Part shown: positions 1 through 12,410 of the stretch, in pieces | Layout of the letters: every line of letters starts with the position of its first letter | Numbering within the stretch: the stretch's first letter is position 1 | Origin: Paraspadella gotoi | Taxonomy: Eukaryota > Chaetognatha | Direction: 5' to 3' | DNA length: 64,000 bases | Assembly (NCBI GenBank): GCA_051294375.1 | Contig: CM119269.1 | Location: forward strand, 4,683,098 to 4,747,097 | Program-made: the position numbers and the translations under genes | The notes under the pieces: model-generated | What the model was told of the DNA's origin: nothing | What the model saw: only the letters and a program-made list of their open reading frames with translations | The model's database searches: none

Positions 1-44
1 TAAAATTAATTATGATTAGACTAGACTAGTGAGTGAAAAGGCAA

Positions 45-50
45 TTTATT
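45..50 (-). terminator. Polyadenylation signal of ECM29
   Basis: On the minus strand this reads AATAAA, 34 bases after the ECM29 stop codon at 84-86. The position and perfect hexamer fit a cleavage/polyadenylation signal. Confidence 0.6.
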
Positions 51-83
51 TTCAAATCAAATCATTCAATTCCTTATTCCCAA

Positions 84-3000
84 TCAAGACAACAATTTCA
101 ACAGCTCCTCCGATTTCTTCTGCAATTCGACGTGCGCGTCCGACTGCAGCGCCACCAAGGGTTGAACGGCCTGCTCGAGAGCCTCCCTCGCCTTGACCAA
201 TCCGTTGGGCGACTTGAGGATCTTCTCCAAAATCTCTACGGAGACCTTTCGAAGCACCACGTACTTTTTGTTGGTCATGTTCTGCATGGCCGCTTTGATC
301 ATGGGCTTGACGAGCGCGTTGAGCTCGTCCCTGCGCACACTCTCCGTGGATTCTCTCAAGTGCCAATGCTTCTCCGCCACCATCGCCAATCCTTTCAACG
401 CCGACAGTCGGACCTTCCACGAGTGCAAGTCGGAGGATCGAAGAGCGAGCGCGTTGATGGCGTCCCGAGCCGCCAGGTTTTCTTCTCTCTGCGGCGGCTT
501 GTTGACGGGAAAGGCGCGCCCGAGGGATTCCAGCGCCGACTCTTCGAACTCCAGTCGAGAGATTGATCTTTTGTTCCCGTCGTGCTCCATGTCTTCGTCG
601 CCGTCGCCTTCTCCTCTCTTCTTGAGACGCGTGATGACGACTTCCGCCAAATCGGGAAATTTCTCGTATTCGCCCCAAGTCTCGATGACGCGAGAGGCGC
701 AATCCACGGCGACCCGTTTGTAGAACAAGTGATCCTTTCTGGCCTCGCGAAGAAGCGTGGAAAGCAAGGAAGAGCGCATGGCTAAAAGCGGATCGTTTTG
801 ATTATCTCCGTCGATTTCCATGTCGCTCTCCTCGCGAGAGAAAAATCTCTGGACAAAAAAAAAAGAGAGAGAAAGGCATTTTTTTTATCGGAGAAATATT
901 CAAATCACTCTATAAAAATATAAAAACCTTGTAATGACAACATATATTCTGCGTGGCTTCGAGCAGCGCCTCCTTTCCATCCCAGGTCCTTCCGCTCAGT
1001 CCCACGACGGTCACGGAGTCGAGCAAGCGCTTCAGCATTTTCGGTTCCATCTTCTCGTGAGGCAAACATTGAGCGACCGTCGACGCCGCGCGACCCGCTT
1101 GAGCCCTGATGCTGCACGACTCGATGGAGAGCGTCGAGGATATGATATGGACGATTTCCTAAACAATGGGTTAATAACAATTATTAAATAAAACTTTTAT
1201 TTTATTATTATTTATTTATATTTGTTATTTAACATGGGTTAATAACAATTATTTAATAAGAGGCAAATGATTTTCGCTCCGTCAGTTGAGTATCAATACC
1301 CTGAGATACAAATGTATTCCCATCTCCATCCCGGGCGTCACATCCGTCCAAATCTTCAACCATCCTGCGGCGGCGCCGTCGTCCGTGACATCATCGTCGT
1401 CTCGCTCGTGCATGGCAATGAACGCGAGCGGCATCGCGTGTTTGGCATGCTCCTTCAGCTTCTCCGGCGCGTTCTTCGAGATGGCGCTCATGGCCGATTC
1501 GCAGGCTCGTCGAAGGTCGCGTTCTTCCACCGGCTTCTCGAGGTACCAAGCTTTGAGCTTGTCCAGCGCTTTGTCCACCGTTTTGTCGGGAGAAACTTTC
1601 GCCAAGTATCCGATGGCCTGAGAAAAAGGGGAGAGATGAGATCGAATGTCGACGTATGCTTGCTTACATATTTCAATAGACTAACCGTTGAAAAGGCTCT
1701 TCGGATACCGGACTGCCGGTCGGATAGACCGCCGAGTAGCGGGGACATAAACTTGGGCGAATGAGGTTCCACGACGGTGGGTATTTGAAAGACAAAAGCG
1801 ACGACGAGCTCGGAGGTCGCGACTCTGATCGCTGTTCCGATTCCGTTCTTCAAGATCTCGACCAAAGTCGGTGCCAACGTCGCCATCACCTCGTCATCGA
1901 TGAACTGGATGCAGTACTTGAGCGTCTCCATGATCGGCGAGTTGTTAGACTCGGCAACTCGGCCGTCGATCATTTTCTGTTGAACATCGAGGCGATCTGT
2001 TCTGGCAACGCAGAGGCTCAAATGATTTAAGGACGAAGACTCGAGATCGCCGACCGCCTCCAACAGCGCCGGAATCAGACGCGCCAAGTGAGGTGTCAGC
2101 ATGATTCCCGTCTGACGGGATAGCTTCTGCATCGTGTCCAGAACAAGGCTACGGACGTCGGAATCTTTGGTGTTGTAGACTCCGTCCTCCAATAAAACGG
2201 GAAGAGTGTCAGTGATCGCGAGGGCACCGAGATTTCCGTTGTTTGTGTCGCAAGCGAGAATCGTGACTTGAATGACCATTCTAAAAAACAAAATAAAGTG
2301 AAAAATAGTCAATAAAATCATAATGTAATGAATTTTAAATATAATACTTGGCTGCCTCCGTTGCTGCTTTCCGAACGGACTCTTTCACGTCGTCCAACCT
2401 CGCCAATATGACCTTCCAAATTCTTCCCAGCCTCTCCACAACGATGGGATTCAGCGCTCTTCCCCTCAGAGCCTCCGTGAGAGCCGCGCAACATGATTCC
2501 CGTATTTCCGAACCTCGGTCCTCGATCTCCCACAGAAGCTCCTCGAGCACTCCTTCAAGATGGGCGTCAATTACGGCTTTGCTCTCTGTCGGCACCAACG
2601 CCTGCCAGATTGACGACATGGCCGCCTGGATCTTTACGTCAGGGTCGTGCAGGTAGCGAAAGAGCTTGGGTACCATCGTGCCCATGTGCGGTGCCAGCTG
2701 ACGTCTCGCCTCTGAGGCGATCTCGGCGTGACGGCGGCGACCGGCAAAGGAAGCAGCGAGGCCGGGCGTTTTTAGGTTCGCGTTACTGTGAGAAAGGTAG
2801 ATGAGCTTGTAAACGAGTTCGGGCTGCTTGAGCTCGATGGCGAGCGCCGCCAATTCGCGGTAGGCCAAAGCTTTGGATCCAGCGCCGAAAAATTTGGTCG
2901 ATTTAGATCTCGAAAATGAGGATTTTGATACGGAGATTTCCGAGCCAGAGTCAGAGGTCTTTAAATCCTCACTACCTAAAGGTCAAACAAAAAAAAATAA

Positions 3001-5651
3001 TGTCATTTAAAAGTCGACTCTTTTCCTCATATTTTAAAAAAAGTTAGATTAACTAGGCAAAGAAATAAACTTACCGATCAAAGACTCGCACAAATTAGAG
3101 ATTAAATATTCTCTGGATTCTTCACTACTGCAGCTGTAACAAATTCCCAAAGTTTTTGATGCCAACTCTTGAGTTATTTCGTCATCGACAAAAAGAAGGC
3201 GAACGATGCTGTCCTAATAATAGAAGAAACTGTGAAATATTAATAAATATTTCAAATATTAATTTTAAACAATCTCTCCCTCTCTCTAAATTTATATGCA
3301 AGAGGCTCTCTAAGCCCCCCAAAAATATGTATCGTCCCGTTTATTTGCCACAATCTATCGTTAAATTTAAATTTAAATTCAAACCTGAACATCCGACAAT
3401 TGCCTTTGCAAAAAAGGCAAATGTCCAGCTTCCTGCATCATGCAAATCGTCCACACTGCGGCCGCTTGCTTTAAATGCTTGTTGTCGCTTTTCAAATAGA
3501 CCTTCGTCAATTTATCAACAAGAAATTCCAGGTTTTCGGTGGGCGCGTTATAGGCATTTTCCTCCAAGACTTCTTCGTCCGCGGTCCAGCTGTCGGAGGC
3601 TAATCGAGATCCGGTTCCCAGAGCGGCCGTCGTCAACGCGGCTCCAACGTGAATATGCAATTCGAAATCTTTGATCTTGTACGATTCCATCAGCCTCTTC
3701 ATAATTTCCTGTCCGTAAGGAAAACGCCCCGATCTCGAGCGACACCAGCTTCGGGTGCCGCAGCAGAGCGCAGCCGCTGCGACGGCGGCATTTTCGCGGA
3801 GTTTGGACGGATGCTTGGAGGACGAGACGAAATCAAGAAAAAGTGTAGCGAGGCCGGATTTGGTGGAAAACATATCTTGAGATTCTTCGTTTTCTGTTGG
3901 TTATATGTGATGTTATATGTTATATATGATGTCAAATAATCAATACAGTTTATGCAACGAAAAACGAGCAAAGAAAATGCTCCCCCCAACCTATCGGCAA
4001 TTCTCCGTCGGGCAGAGGGAGCTGAGCGAATCGAGCCATTTCCGTTAGGGCGGCAACGGAAGAAATCTGCACCAACGAACTTGGGTGTTGAAGTTTCATG
4101 GATAATTGCGAAACGGCCTCGTTCACGAACTTTGCTATTTCTTTCGATGGGCAGTTCTGCCAAGTCTAGGAAAAAATAATTGCCACAAATCGATTTAAAT
4201 TAAAACCAAAAAACAAAAAAATAAAGGGGCAAAAAATCACCGACCTCAAAGGTTAAGGAACGCCTGCCGATCGCTGCTCCTAGCCCAAGGATAGACCCGC
4301 TCAACCTTTCCAGATTAGTCGTTTCCGATCCCAAGCAGACCAAGAGAGAACGAATTTGCGCTATGAAGTCGGATTCCGATTCTATGGCGACGAGAACGGC
4401 GTAAAGCTGCGACGCCGCTTCCCTGCCGTGTCGATTTATTAATCAAATATTCAAACGACGGAATAATTTAATTTAATTTAAAAAAGAAAGCCTCACCTCA
4501 CGTCCTCCTTGGGAGAAAAGAGAAACTTGTCGCGAATCCAATCAAGACGGGTGTCGGCGACCTCTCGCGCCAGAATCCCGTCGGCCGCCACCAACTCCGT
4601 CATCAGGTAAAGGCTCTCGGCGGAACCCTGCTGTTGCAAGAGGCTCTCCACCACGTACTTGTACCTCCGCACGGGGCTCAGGCTGGAGGGGTCATCTTTC
4701 ATGGCTCTACCGAGGTATTTCGTCACCGTGGGAGCTTGATACTTCATCTGAGCCACGTTGAGATGTGGCCTTTTCCCTTCGAGGGGGCACCCGGCTTCGG
4801 CGGCGAGGCACGCGCGCAGGAAAGCCACCACCTCTACCATCATGGGCGGATTAAAGATCTGAACCCTGGTGTCGTTGTTGCTACCGGCTTCGCGACGCTG
4901 GTCCGAGAATTTTCCTCTTTGGTAAACATAATCCGCAGCGACGCCAAAGTTCGGGAATTGGCGTTCCTCCAACTTGACAATCTTGCGTCCCTTGTGATCT
5001 CCCGCCTTCGTTTTCGGCGCCATCACCGGCTTGTCGGGAGCTTGGCGAAGCTTCAGAGCCTCGGAGCGAACCTCCTCTCGCGCATCGCCAGCGCAAAGCA
5101 GGATGACGTAACGGCTCGGCATGTGGTTGCGTGGAAAGCAGACGCTGGCGTATTTGAGAGCAATGAGGCGAGAGGGCGTCTCGGGTCGCTCGCCGTACTG
5201 CATCACAACCGCTTCGAGCTGTGATCGTTGCGGCTCACCGAGTGAAACGAAACAAGGGGCGAGAGTCGATAGCATTTCCTAAGAAAAGAGAGAAATATTT
5301 ATGAATAATTTAAAACCTTTTTAATGGCGTCATCGAGATGAATAAAATGTTTCCTAAAATTATATAATTCTTTTGTTTATTTAGATTTATTTTCAAACGT
5401 TTCTTCACATGTTAAATCAAAACTAATCAAAACAATCCTATCGCAACCTGAAGTGCCGACAGTTTCGGCCCCGTGGCCATCGTCAAAGCTTCGAAATTTG
5501 TCTGAAGAAAAGCGATATCATCTCGCACCAGATTGGGCAGTCTGCGGCCGATCTTCCCAATCGCCACCAAAGCCAAAGAACAAAGTTCTTCTTGATCCTC
5601 CATTTCTCTGACGACCCTCGTCATCGCCGGCATCATCGTTGCTCCGCTCAG
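84..5651 (-). CDS. ECM29: ECM29 proteasome adaptor/scaffold, C-terminal ~1,501 residues (5' exons missing)
   Basis: ECM29 is a HEAT-repeat protein that binds the 26S proteasome, linking the core and regulatory particles and tethering proteasomes to membranes. Eleven exons, in transcript order: 5651-5448, 5278-4497, 4422-4245, 4165-3991, 3875-3385, 3213-3075, 2975-2348, 2280-1686, 1617-1300, 1158-928, 848-84. All junctions are GT..AG and the phases agree, giving 4,506 nt with one stop (84-86). Recognition rests on co-linear similarity to the animal family: the KLFRYLHDP..AAMSSIWQALV segment, DDVKESVRKAA, PHLARLIPALLEAVGDLE, LLGGLSDR, LKEHAKHAMPLAFIAMHE, LSGRTWDGKEALLEA and YKRVAVDCASRVIETWGEYEKF, all in the same order as in human ECM29. 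Human ECM29 is about 1,845 aa, so roughly 340 N-terminal residues are absent. The sequence just upstream becomes repeat at about 5,795. An acidic/basic insert (KKRGEGDGDEDMEHDGNKR) lies near the C-terminus. Confidence 0.93.
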
Positions 5652-5794
5652 CTGTAATCACGTGATATAATGCTAATGTAGTAAAGTACATTAAAATTGC
5701 CGACTTCGTCCGAAAAAAAAATTAGAAAATTCGATCATCTTGTAGATGTGCGAAAGTCCGAGGGAAAAGAGAAAAAATGAGAAAAGAAAAGATC

Positions 5795-5873
5795 CGGACG
5801 ACGTTGCCAAAAAAAAGGACAGTAAGAGGATTGAGGACCAATGAATGACCGCGACGATCTTTGTGACACGACG

Positions 5874-5967
<94 letters not shown>

Positions 5968-6794
5968 CAGAAAAGAACGATTGCTAACACAAGAACCTCG
6001 CCTTGTTAACCCTCGACATATAATAGTAATTCCGCGAGGAAACAAAAGATCAACAAGTTTCCTTCCTCACCACCCCCCCTTCCGCTTTTCTCATACCCCT
6101 CTCTTTCCACGCGACCACCCCTGCCCACCACTTCTCGCTCCCCCCCTCCATATTCCTTGGCGGGAAGATCGTTAAAGAGCGTAACTAAATCAAATAAGAT
6201 GAGGAAACGTAACAAGTTAACGGCGGAAGGGCATCAACAATGGAGTGATATACACCGAAGACGTGAAGGACTCGGCCATGCGTGGCACGGGAGAGACGAT
6301 GATGACGAAGAAGAGGAAGAGGAAGAAGGAAACGACGACGTGCGAAGATTACGACGATAATGAGGATGTAGAAGACGGAAGTCCATGAAAACGATGAAAA
6401 AAAAAAGAATTAGACGATATAACTCAAATACACGGATTTCAAAAGAGAGTGAAATGAAAACATCCCAACGCATTATTCTAACTAATCGACGTAAAAGAGA
6501 TTAAAATATTCGGCTCAATTTTTTTTTTCACGATGAGTTTAAAATAGAACTATCAAATAAGAGGGAGAGATGTCGCAAAAAAAAAGCCGCTGGAAGGCGA
6601 GCCCACAAGTTGCTATGATGTGAAGTATTATCAATTTGCTATACAGGAACATAAACGTCAATAATTGTCTAACTAATAAAATGAACAAATATTGATCACA
6701 GTCAGTCAGTTAAAGTTATAAATCTTTTCATTTCACTCTTATTTAAAACCGTGAAAGAAGATGAAAAAGAAGGTTGAAAAAAAAAATAAGAAGG
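5795..6794 (+). repeat. Module M (distal part), copy 1
   Basis: Begins with GATCCGGACGACGTTGCC and holds a (GA)n tract, a pyrimidine-rich stretch (CACCACCCCCC..), a purine-rich stretch, and an AT-rich end near TTGATCACAGTCAGTCAG. The same order recurs at 13,926-14,249 and 15,092-16,095, and the last part recurs directly downstream at 6,795-7,297. No convincing coding frame: frames within it are low-complexity or shift between copies. Confidence 0.8.
5876..5965 (+). repeat. (GA)n microsatellite
   Basis: Nearly pure AG dinucleotide tract of about 90 bases with one AAAG interruption. The matching tract in the other copies of module M differs in length and purity. Confidence 0.95.
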
Positions 6795-7297
6795 AAGCCA
6801 CGCGACCACCCCTGCCCACCACTTCTCGCTCCCCCCCTCCATATTCCTTGGCGGGAAAGATCGTTAAAGAGCGTAACTAAATCAAATAAGATGAGGAAAC
6901 GTAACAAGTTAACGGCGGAAGGGGCATCAACAATGGAGTGATATACACCGAAGACGTGAAGGACTCGGCCATGCGTGGCACGGGAGAGACGATGATGACG
7001 AAGAAGAGGAAGAGGAAGAAGGAAACGACGACGTCGAAGATTACGACGATAATGAGGATGTAGAAGACGGAAGTCCATGAAAACGATGAAAAAAAAAAGA
7101 ATTACGACGATATAACTCAAATACACGGATTTCAAAAGAGAGTGAAATGAAAACATCCCAACGCATTATTCTAACTAATCGACGTAAAAGAGATTAAAAT
7201 ATTCGGCTCAATTTTTTTTTTCACGATGAGTTTAAAATAGAACTATCAAATAAGAGGGGAGAGATGTCGCAAAAAAAAAGCCGCTGGAAGGCGAGCC
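6795..7297 (+). repeat. Module M (distal part), copy 2, tandem to copy 1 and ended by a gap
   Basis: Starts with CCACGCGACCACCCCTGCCC, which matches 6,107 onward, and runs to GCCGCTGGAAGGCGAGCC where the N gap begins. It differs from copy 1 by a few single-base indels in homopolymers. The join at about 6,795 falls inside a sequence that continues differently in the copy at 16,095. Confidence 0.85.
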
Positions 7298-7307
7298 NNN
7301 NNNNNNN
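7298..7307. other. Assembly gap (10 N)
   Basis: Run of ten Ns. Module M distal sequence ends on the left and module M proximal sequence starts on the right. Confidence 0.99.
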
Positions 7308-7593
7308 AATTATGTAGATTTGTCGAAGTCAAGTTGAAGAGAATTTGAGTAATGATCTCGCAGACGATCGAGGTTCGATGCAGATCAGTCTGGTTTCGAC
7401 GTCAATTTATACTCCTCTTTTTTTTCTGGAAAAAACGCGTGACTTCGAAGAATAAGTTTTTCGAGTTTTTGATTTTGAAAATAAAGTTTGAAAGAATCCG
7501 AATGAACTTACCTCCGAGCTTAGAAACGTTTAATATTGATGAATTTAATAAAAAATGAATTAAAGAAATCGAAGTGTATTCGTGAGGATGTAC

Positions 7594-7684
<91 letters not shown>

Positions 7685-7950
7685 CTCTCTCTCTCTCTCC
7701 TTCTTATTTCATCATGGTCATACGTACAGTCTATGGTTTCCATATTCCATTTCATGTCCTTTTTGCCATTTTTTCTTCCATTTTATCCCTTTTTTCCACT
7801 TCAGCGCTCTGGCGACTCGCGGTTCCAAAAGGTTACGTGTCGATTGACCCGGGTGCGCGCAGAGAATGCGTGCGATCTTCATAATGCGCGCGCGCTCGAG
7901 GAAATGGCCAGCAGTCAAAGATGCTGACGACGACGACGACGACGAATGGT
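7308..7950 (+). repeat. Module M (proximal part), copy 1, with (CT)n
   Basis: Contains AATTATGTAGATTTGTCGAAG, a CT microsatellite at about 7,601-7,700, then TCATGGTCATACGTACAG, CTCTGGCGACTCGCGG and a (GAC)n triplet run at 7,924-7,945. The same series occurs at 12,495-12,970 plus 13,612-13,925, and at 14,345-15,091. It continues into module X at about 8,000. Confidence 0.85.
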
Positions 7951-8602
7951 TACAGCTAAATCTTGCTAAAAAGAAAATTTGTTCTTTTTTTCCCAGTCGA
8001 TCAATCAAGGTATGAAGTTCCGGTTTGTTTTAAAGGTATCAAGGTATCAAGGTTCCCTTATGTTTTTTGTTGGTTTTTTTTTAATTTTACTATCGAAGTT
8101 AAAACTAACAATACCAATTGTACAGAGGAATTTTTATAAACATTTAAAAATTTGTTTGTAAACTAGAAAAACCTCAACAAATGATACAAAAAAACCTTCC
8201 CAGTGGTTAATTTTGTATTTTTTAACAATACTCCCTTGTTATCGCGAATGTCATTTTTGAGCTGTTTTTTTTAGAAAACAAAGATGACTTCGTCTTTTCA
8301 ATTCCTATTAGATATCAATCGCGAGTCTTTCCATCTTTTCGGCTTTCGAAAATAGTCACCGGTTTTTAACAGACGCCATGTTCGAGGTCATTGAAAGCTC
8401 CTTTATCCTTTCCCCTTACTCGCCCAGGCGCCCCCTCTCCCTCCCCCGCTTCATTGCCGCTCTTCCTCTTCCTCCTCCTATTCAATTTCAATAAATCACA
8501 AGTGAAAGGACGCCCTCCCGCAGATGATGGCCACAGTTGGTTACTTCCATCGCGGGATTAACGGCGCCGCCATTGTTCCAGACGATATTTAACTCGTCCT
8601 CC

Positions 8603-8615
8603 TGACGTCACGTGA
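8603..8615 (+). promoter_or_regulatory. Overlapping CRE and E-box (TGACGTCACGTGA)
   Basis: A perfect palindromic CRE, TGACGTCA, overlaps a CACGTG E-box inside a CpG-rich, promoter-like segment of module X. The 13 bases are kept in the second copy of the module (19,534-19,546), though the surroundings differ by indels. bZIP and bHLH factors bind these motifs in animals; function here is inferred from sequence only. Confidence 0.35.
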
Positions 8616-9709
8616 TCCCGAGGCGATCGGAGGAAAGGAGGAAAGGAGGAAAAAAGGGAAAAAAGGAAAAATGGGGAGGAAGAGAAGAACGAAAATGAAA
8701 TGAAAAGAAAGTACGGTAAAATGAAAAAACGGTTAAGTCACTTACAAAAAACACCGATTGGGGTTTACCATTTAAAAATGGTTGACTGATAGGATATGTT
8801 GCAGGAAATTAATCAGCGGGAGAGACGAAATTGAGTATTTTTCATAAAAAAAAAATTGAAACCTGACGATCAGAAATTTAAAAATAATCAGGAATGATTG
8901 GAAGAGAGCTTTTAACCCTGAAAAAATAAAGTTAAAAATTGGTCTCTTTTTCGTAGTTTCTGAAAAGAATTAAGAATAAAATTAGCAAAAAATAAGAATT
9001 TTTTAATTCCGCTAGAAAAAAAAGAAAAGAATAATTTAATCCATTCCCTTTCCCGTTTTCTCCTATAAAATGATTGCTCATCGCTCCTCTTACGATCTTT
9101 AAAACGTCCCGCTCCTCTATCCGGGTTCAACGTCGTCAGAGTCATCGTAACCAAAAAAAAATCCAATTCCATCCTTTTTCCCTTTTTTATCCCAATTCCC
9201 AATTCCTTTCAAACTTCTTTTCCCTTAAATTCCGCTTTTTGAAATCTCTTCCGCTTTCAGTCGCGACTCGATGAGACACTTTCTCGATCCTTTCGTCCGT
9301 CTTTTTATTCGTTGATCTATCAGATCGAGTTTTTTTTTGCTATTTTTAATTAATTGATAAATTTACTCTGTTTAAATTATTTCGCACAAGCATCTTCCGT
9401 CTCTTCTCTTCTTGATAATCTAAAGAATCTAAAATCTAACGAAGAAGTCGAAACCGTCTCGTCGCTTCTTTCAACGATTTATTCTCTTCTTTCTATCTTT
9501 TTTTCTTTATACTTCTGCTTTCCTGTTACAGTTCCTTTTCTTCTTTCCTTTCTTTATCTTCTTTTCCTTTTTCTTTCACTTTCCATCTCCTTTTTTTTCC
9601 TCCCTCTTTTTCCTTTTTACTTCTACTTCCTAAGCATAACACTCTCGCTCTCTGTCTTTTCATTTTGAGCCACCCACTCCTGCCTCTCTCCCTCCTCGCA
9701 GCCCCCGCG

Positions 9710-9722
9710 AGGTCAGAGGTCA
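9710..9722 (+). promoter_or_regulatory. DR1 nuclear-receptor-like site
   Basis: AGGTCA-G-AGGTCA, a perfect direct repeat with one-base spacing, the type bound by RXR/HNF4-class receptors. It lies in the CpG-rich end of module X and is retained in the second copy near 20,652. Confidence 0.3.
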
Positions 9723-9777
9723 TCGAGTGTCATCCCGCGCCTTTTCCAAGGTCGAGTCGTGACGTCTTCAAGGTATC

Positions 9778-9786
9778 TCAAGGTCA
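9778..9786 (+). promoter_or_regulatory. Extended nuclear-receptor half-site TCAAGGTCA
   Basis: Matches the monomer site of FTZ-F1/ERR-type receptors, 56 bases after the DR1. The second copy near 20,724 keeps TCAAGGTCA. Confidence 0.25.
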
Positions 9787-10621
9787 TCGAGGGCGACCCG
9801 AATCTCCACGGGTCACCCCCTCGTTCGTATGAAAAGCCTTTTTTTTCTGCTCTCTTCTTCTCTCTCTCATCTCTCTCTCTCTCTCCTCTCTCTCCTCTCT
9901 CTCTTCCTTCTTCCTCTCCTTTCTTTCCTCTTTCTCTCTCGCGCGCTTTGGCCGGGGTTATACCGCAAATTCTAAGACGAAAGAACATGAATCCGCTTAG
10001 AGGACTTAGTCTATCAAAAAGGATTAAAGGATAACTCTATCTCTCTCTCCTTTCTCTTTTCTCTCTCTTTCCTCCCACCCTCTTACTCTTCTCTCTCTCA
10101 CCATGAATTTTCTGCTGACGTTATCTGTGTTTTTTAAGCCTCTATGTTAGAAATTCAGAGTTGCGCGGATTAAATTCAGAGTGCCAAACAAATTTGGTTT
10201 GGAAAGTCGCGGCCTGTAAGACTTTTAGTTCCGCTTAGGAACTGTGAGCGCTCTAATGTGCAATATCAGAGGGTCGCCTTGAAAAATTCGTTTTTTTTTT
10301 AATTTTACTTTCTTTGCTTTCCTCGCTTTTATTATGACAACAAAATATAGCAGATTAAAATTTTTTGTCTGCTTTAAAACTCGTTCACTCTTTGTCTCTT
10401 TTAAACTTTTTTTTCTTTCTTCATTCGTCTCATTCATTCTTCCTTTTTTTTCGTTTCAGTCTTTCACTCTTTCCGTCTTTCACCTCTTTCACTCTTTCCT
10501 CGATTTATTTCTCTTCTTCCTTCCTCTCAGAAAAGCCACCGAGCGATCACTTTAATAATATTCGAAAAAATCGCGCATTAACCCATCGCAGTACCACTTT
10601 GGAGGGAAAACCGTAAATCAA

Positions 10622-10659
10622 AAAGTGAAGAGAGAGAGAGAGAGAGAGGAAAGAGAGAG

Positions 10660-10709
<50 letters not shown>

Positions 10710-10815
10710 AGAGAAGAGAGAGAGAGAATAAGAGAGAGGGAGAAGAGAGAGAGAGAGAGAGAGAGAGAAGAGAGAGAAGAAGATAGAGAGAGAGGGAGAG
10801 AGAAGAGAGAAAAGT
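10622..10815 (+). repeat. Imperfect (GA)n tract
   Basis: About 190 bases of GA dinucleotides with irregular AA/GG interruptions, followed by GAAA-rich sequence to 10,920. The counterpart is 18,738-18,955. Confidence 0.9.
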
Positions 10816-10924
10816 GAAAGCTGGGGTTAATGAAAAAATGATAAGAAAAAAAGAAAGAAAGAAAGAAAGAAGACAGAAAGAAAGAAAAGAAAGAAAAGAA
10901 AAGCAAAGAAAGAAAGAGTTTTTT

Positions 10925-11050
10925 AAACCAACAAAATTCGCATTCACTTCACTTTAAAATCTTTCGCAGCGAGGAATTCCATACTAAGTCATAAATCATG
11001 AATTACGAAAAGTTCGCCTCTTCTGGTAAAGAGAGAAGAAAGAGAAAGAT

Positions 11051-11082
<32 letters not shown>

Positions 11083-11480
11083 GAGAGAGATGCAGGCAAG
11101 AGTGCGTGTTTGTGTGTACATGGAATGTGTGTTGTGTGTTAACGTGTGTGTGGCGAAGGTGTACAATTTTTTGTTGTGGTAACAGTTTGCAACGAATGAA
11201 TTGTTAATCCTGGACGATGGCTAACTTACTACTAGCGCCCTCTTATTTTGTAAGTTATCGTCATCATAGTCGTCGTTTCATCGCTTCAAAGGAATTATTT
11301 TTTTCTTTGATCTTTGATCTCTCCATTGAGAAGACGGATGAATGAAGGAAAAAGCAAAAATTTTCGAAAAGATAATAAAAGAAAAGGCAAAAAAAGATAA
11401 AAGTAATTATTAAAGAAATTGAGGAACAAAAAGAATGGAAGAAGCTTAAGGAAGTGAATTGTTAAAATAAGAAGAAAGGA
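10925..11480 (+). repeat. Module Y, copy 1
   Basis: ACCAACAAAATTCGCATTCACTTC to a GAAGGA-rich end, including a GA tract (11,050-11,092) and a TG-rich stretch (11,100-11,155). Duplicated at 18,224-18,740. In that second copy Y lies before the GA tract and module X, so the module order is changed. Confidence 0.8.
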
Positions 11481-11639
11481 AGAAAGGAAGGAAGGTAGGA
11501 AGATAAGAAGGAGTGGAATAGAAGGATGAAAAGCAAGGAAAGAACGGACAAGGAGAGAGGCAAGGAAAGGAAGGGAAATGGAAGGGCATAATGTGAAGGA
11601 AAGGTTAAGGAAAGGATAAGGAAACGAAGGAAAGGAAAG

Positions 11640-12410
11640 AAGGAAGGAAATACACCGCGATACAATTACTTGTGCCAAAAATATCGGAGGCTGAAAACGA
11701 CGAAACGTCAATGAGATTAAATAAAGGAGAACATCTCTGTAAGGCTGGAGGATGACGTCGAGAGTGGACAAAAGGCGATGACTAACAAGAGGATGACAAA
11801 GAGGATGTACGAAAGAGGATTTTTTGCACGAAATGACACAGACGAGGCATGCCAACCAATTTTTGACCAAGAAGGTAGGCGTGAAAAGGCGACAAATCTA
11901 CGACGCAGGCCGTCATCGCTCAAAATATTTTTAAAAACGAAAAACAACGATAATCAGAAGACAACGAATTTAGGAAACATCAGAAATAATAGTGAATATA
12001 TGATCATGAATCTGATGTAACAATTTTTTCGATTCTCCTCCACCACGTTTCTGATATTAAATATATATATATATATTTATTAATATTCCTGCTATCCACT
12101 TTTATATCATTAAATATTCTCCGCCCATCTTCCTATGGTACTTACTATGCTCTTATCTCTTTTGCCCAATAAGTTTTCATGATCGGTGTCAGACGATATG
12201 AAAACAAATATTTAAAAAAGAGGACGGGGGCTTCGCTCCGGCCCAGCGGAAGCGGAGGCTCGTGACCTACGTTTCCGCGAATCTTGAATTTTCTTTGTTT
12301 TTTGACGTTATTGCGCTTAAGAATGTACAAGAAACGTTACATCCAGGATTTGTCGTGGCGTGGACGGCACGGGCGTGTCGGACCGAGGATGTGTCTGTGT
12401 TTAATTATTG
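11640..12410 (+). repeat. Module Z, copy 1
   Basis: From GAAGGAAATACACCGCG to GTGTCTGTGTTTAATTATTG, with a (TA)n run at 12,060-12,076. Duplicated at 17,315-18,038, where an N gap cuts it. Here it runs directly into module M at about 12,410. The unrelated stretch 11,480-11,640 before it is (GGAA)-rich. Confidence 0.8.

Larger units (their letters stand above)
8000..10620 (+). repeat. Module X, copy 1 (non-coding)
   Basis: A 2.6 kb block starting CGATCAATCAAGGTATGAAG. It includes a CpG-rich segment (8,395-8,640), a T/C-rich segment (9,150-9,660), a CpG segment with hormone-receptor-like sites (9,700-9,990), and ends at GGAGGGAAAACCGTAAATCA. It is duplicated as 21,758-21,905 (first 120 bases) and 19,089-21,627 (the rest), with many small indels. 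No intact gene was found in either copy. Confidence 0.85.

Noticed and set aside
7536-7927. Open frames rich in Leu/Ser or Arg/Glu over the CT/GA tracts (also at 5,722, 10,547, 20,655, 24,357, 25,210, 57,673, 62,608 and others)
   Set aside because: Uninterrupted only because a CT or GA dinucleotide repeat has no stop in any frame. No codon structure, splice sites or domains outside the repeat.
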